Source: Chitinophagaceae bacterium (lineage in GTDB: Bacteria > Bacteroidota > Bacteroidia > Chitinophagales > Chitinophagaceae). Taken from it: a DNA stretch of 64,000 nucleotides. The position numbers and the translations under genes were made by a program. The notes beneath the pieces were generated by a model, which was not told where the DNA came from, did not search any database, and worked only from the letters and a program-made list of their open reading frames with translations. This document shows positions 63,852 to 64,000 of the stretch, one piece after another; position 1 is the stretch's first letter, and each line of letters begins with the position of its first letter. The stretch covers positions 1-64,000 of the forward strand of contig JAGFIS010000034.1 of the NCBI GenBank assembly GCA_024103425.1, given 5' to 3'.

Positions 63852-64000
63852 ATGGCGAAGGTTACACAATTTGAAGATTTAGAAATCTGGAAACTAGCCA
63901 GAATTCAGTCCAACGAAATATGGAAGATATGCTCAAAAGGAAAATTTGCACACGATTATGAACTAAGGAATCAAATTAATCGTTCTACAGGATCAGTGAT
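63852..64000 (+). CDS. partial four-helix bundle protein
   Basis: A frame starts with ATG at 63852 and is cut by the window end. The translation MAKVTQFEDLEIWKLARIQ and then NQINRSTGS is like the N-terminus of the 23S rRNA-IVP family four-helix proteins, as at 60119, but diverged. It follows the glycosyltransferase by 50 bases, with repeat-like gtttgtagttc between them. Confidence 0.75.
   Translation, partial: MAKVTQFEDLEIWKLARIQSNEIWKICSKGKFAHDYELRNQINRSTGSV

Overview
The window looks like part of a Bacteroidota chromosome, most like a Chitinophagaceae-type member. Evidence: a Pro-rich TonB with an ExbB/ExbD/ExbD set, a SusC-like/OMP barrel receptor paired with a GLPGLI protein, a type IX secretion tail, a UpxY-type antiterminator, few Shine-Dalgarno sequences, and several TAnnTTTG -7 boxes. 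Family names are by recognition of sequence, not by database search.

Layout. 1-1486: non-coding, repeat-rich DNA with two copies of a ~420-bp repeat. 1487-10510: exported enzymes (S9 peptidase, TPR protein, beta-lactamase-fold hydrolase, SGNH esterase). 10582-11480: five tandem 180-bp repeats. 11528-28479: a probable integrated element at the 3' end of a tRNA-Arg gene. It carries a large serine recombinase whose reading frame runs into the tRNA, a small set of Bacteroidota-type hypothetical genes, about 2 kb of strongly structured non-coding DNA, and an eight-gene leftward operon: unknown protein, HsdM, HsdS, GIY-YIG protein, DUF262/DUF1524 (GmrSD-like) nuclease, HsdR, GHKL ATPase and STAS-like protein. 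A MerR-like gene is divergent from it, with a palindrome between the two promoters.

28673-36248: housekeeping genes (rhodanese, membrane pyrophosphatase, tRNA-Cys, metal/cobalamin-binding protein, nucleoside phosphorylase, dapF, Nudix, glycosyltransferase). 36360-46190: a rightward cluster LemA, DUF2207, then a divergent complex I membrane arm (A, H, J, an unknown exported protein, K, only the C-terminal tail of L, M, N) and an ABC permease. No quinone/NADH-binding subunit (B, C, D, E, F, G, I) is present, and the charged residues used for proton transfer are missing from A, K and M but mostly kept in N. The frames are intact and tightly packed, so this looks like a maintained, altered complex and not a decaying one.

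46529-49552: TonB energy-transduction operon. 49783-53374: TonB-dependent-receptor-like barrel plus GLPGLI protein. 53584-55804: methyltransferase and a T9SS cargo protein. 55940-64000: an exopolysaccharide region with a small PID-type C-terminal-signal protein, Wza-like export lipoprotein, Wzc-like tyrosine kinase with a Gly-Tyr tail, UpxY antiterminator, GDP-fucose synthase, glycosyltransferase and two four-helix-bundle proteins, with intergenic gaps filled by short dispersed repeats.

The best candidates for something undescribed are (1) the charge-stripped complex I-like membrane module, (2) the type I R-M operon that carries a GHKL ATPase/STAS partner-switch pair and two extra nucleases, and (3) the covarying structured elements beside that operon.
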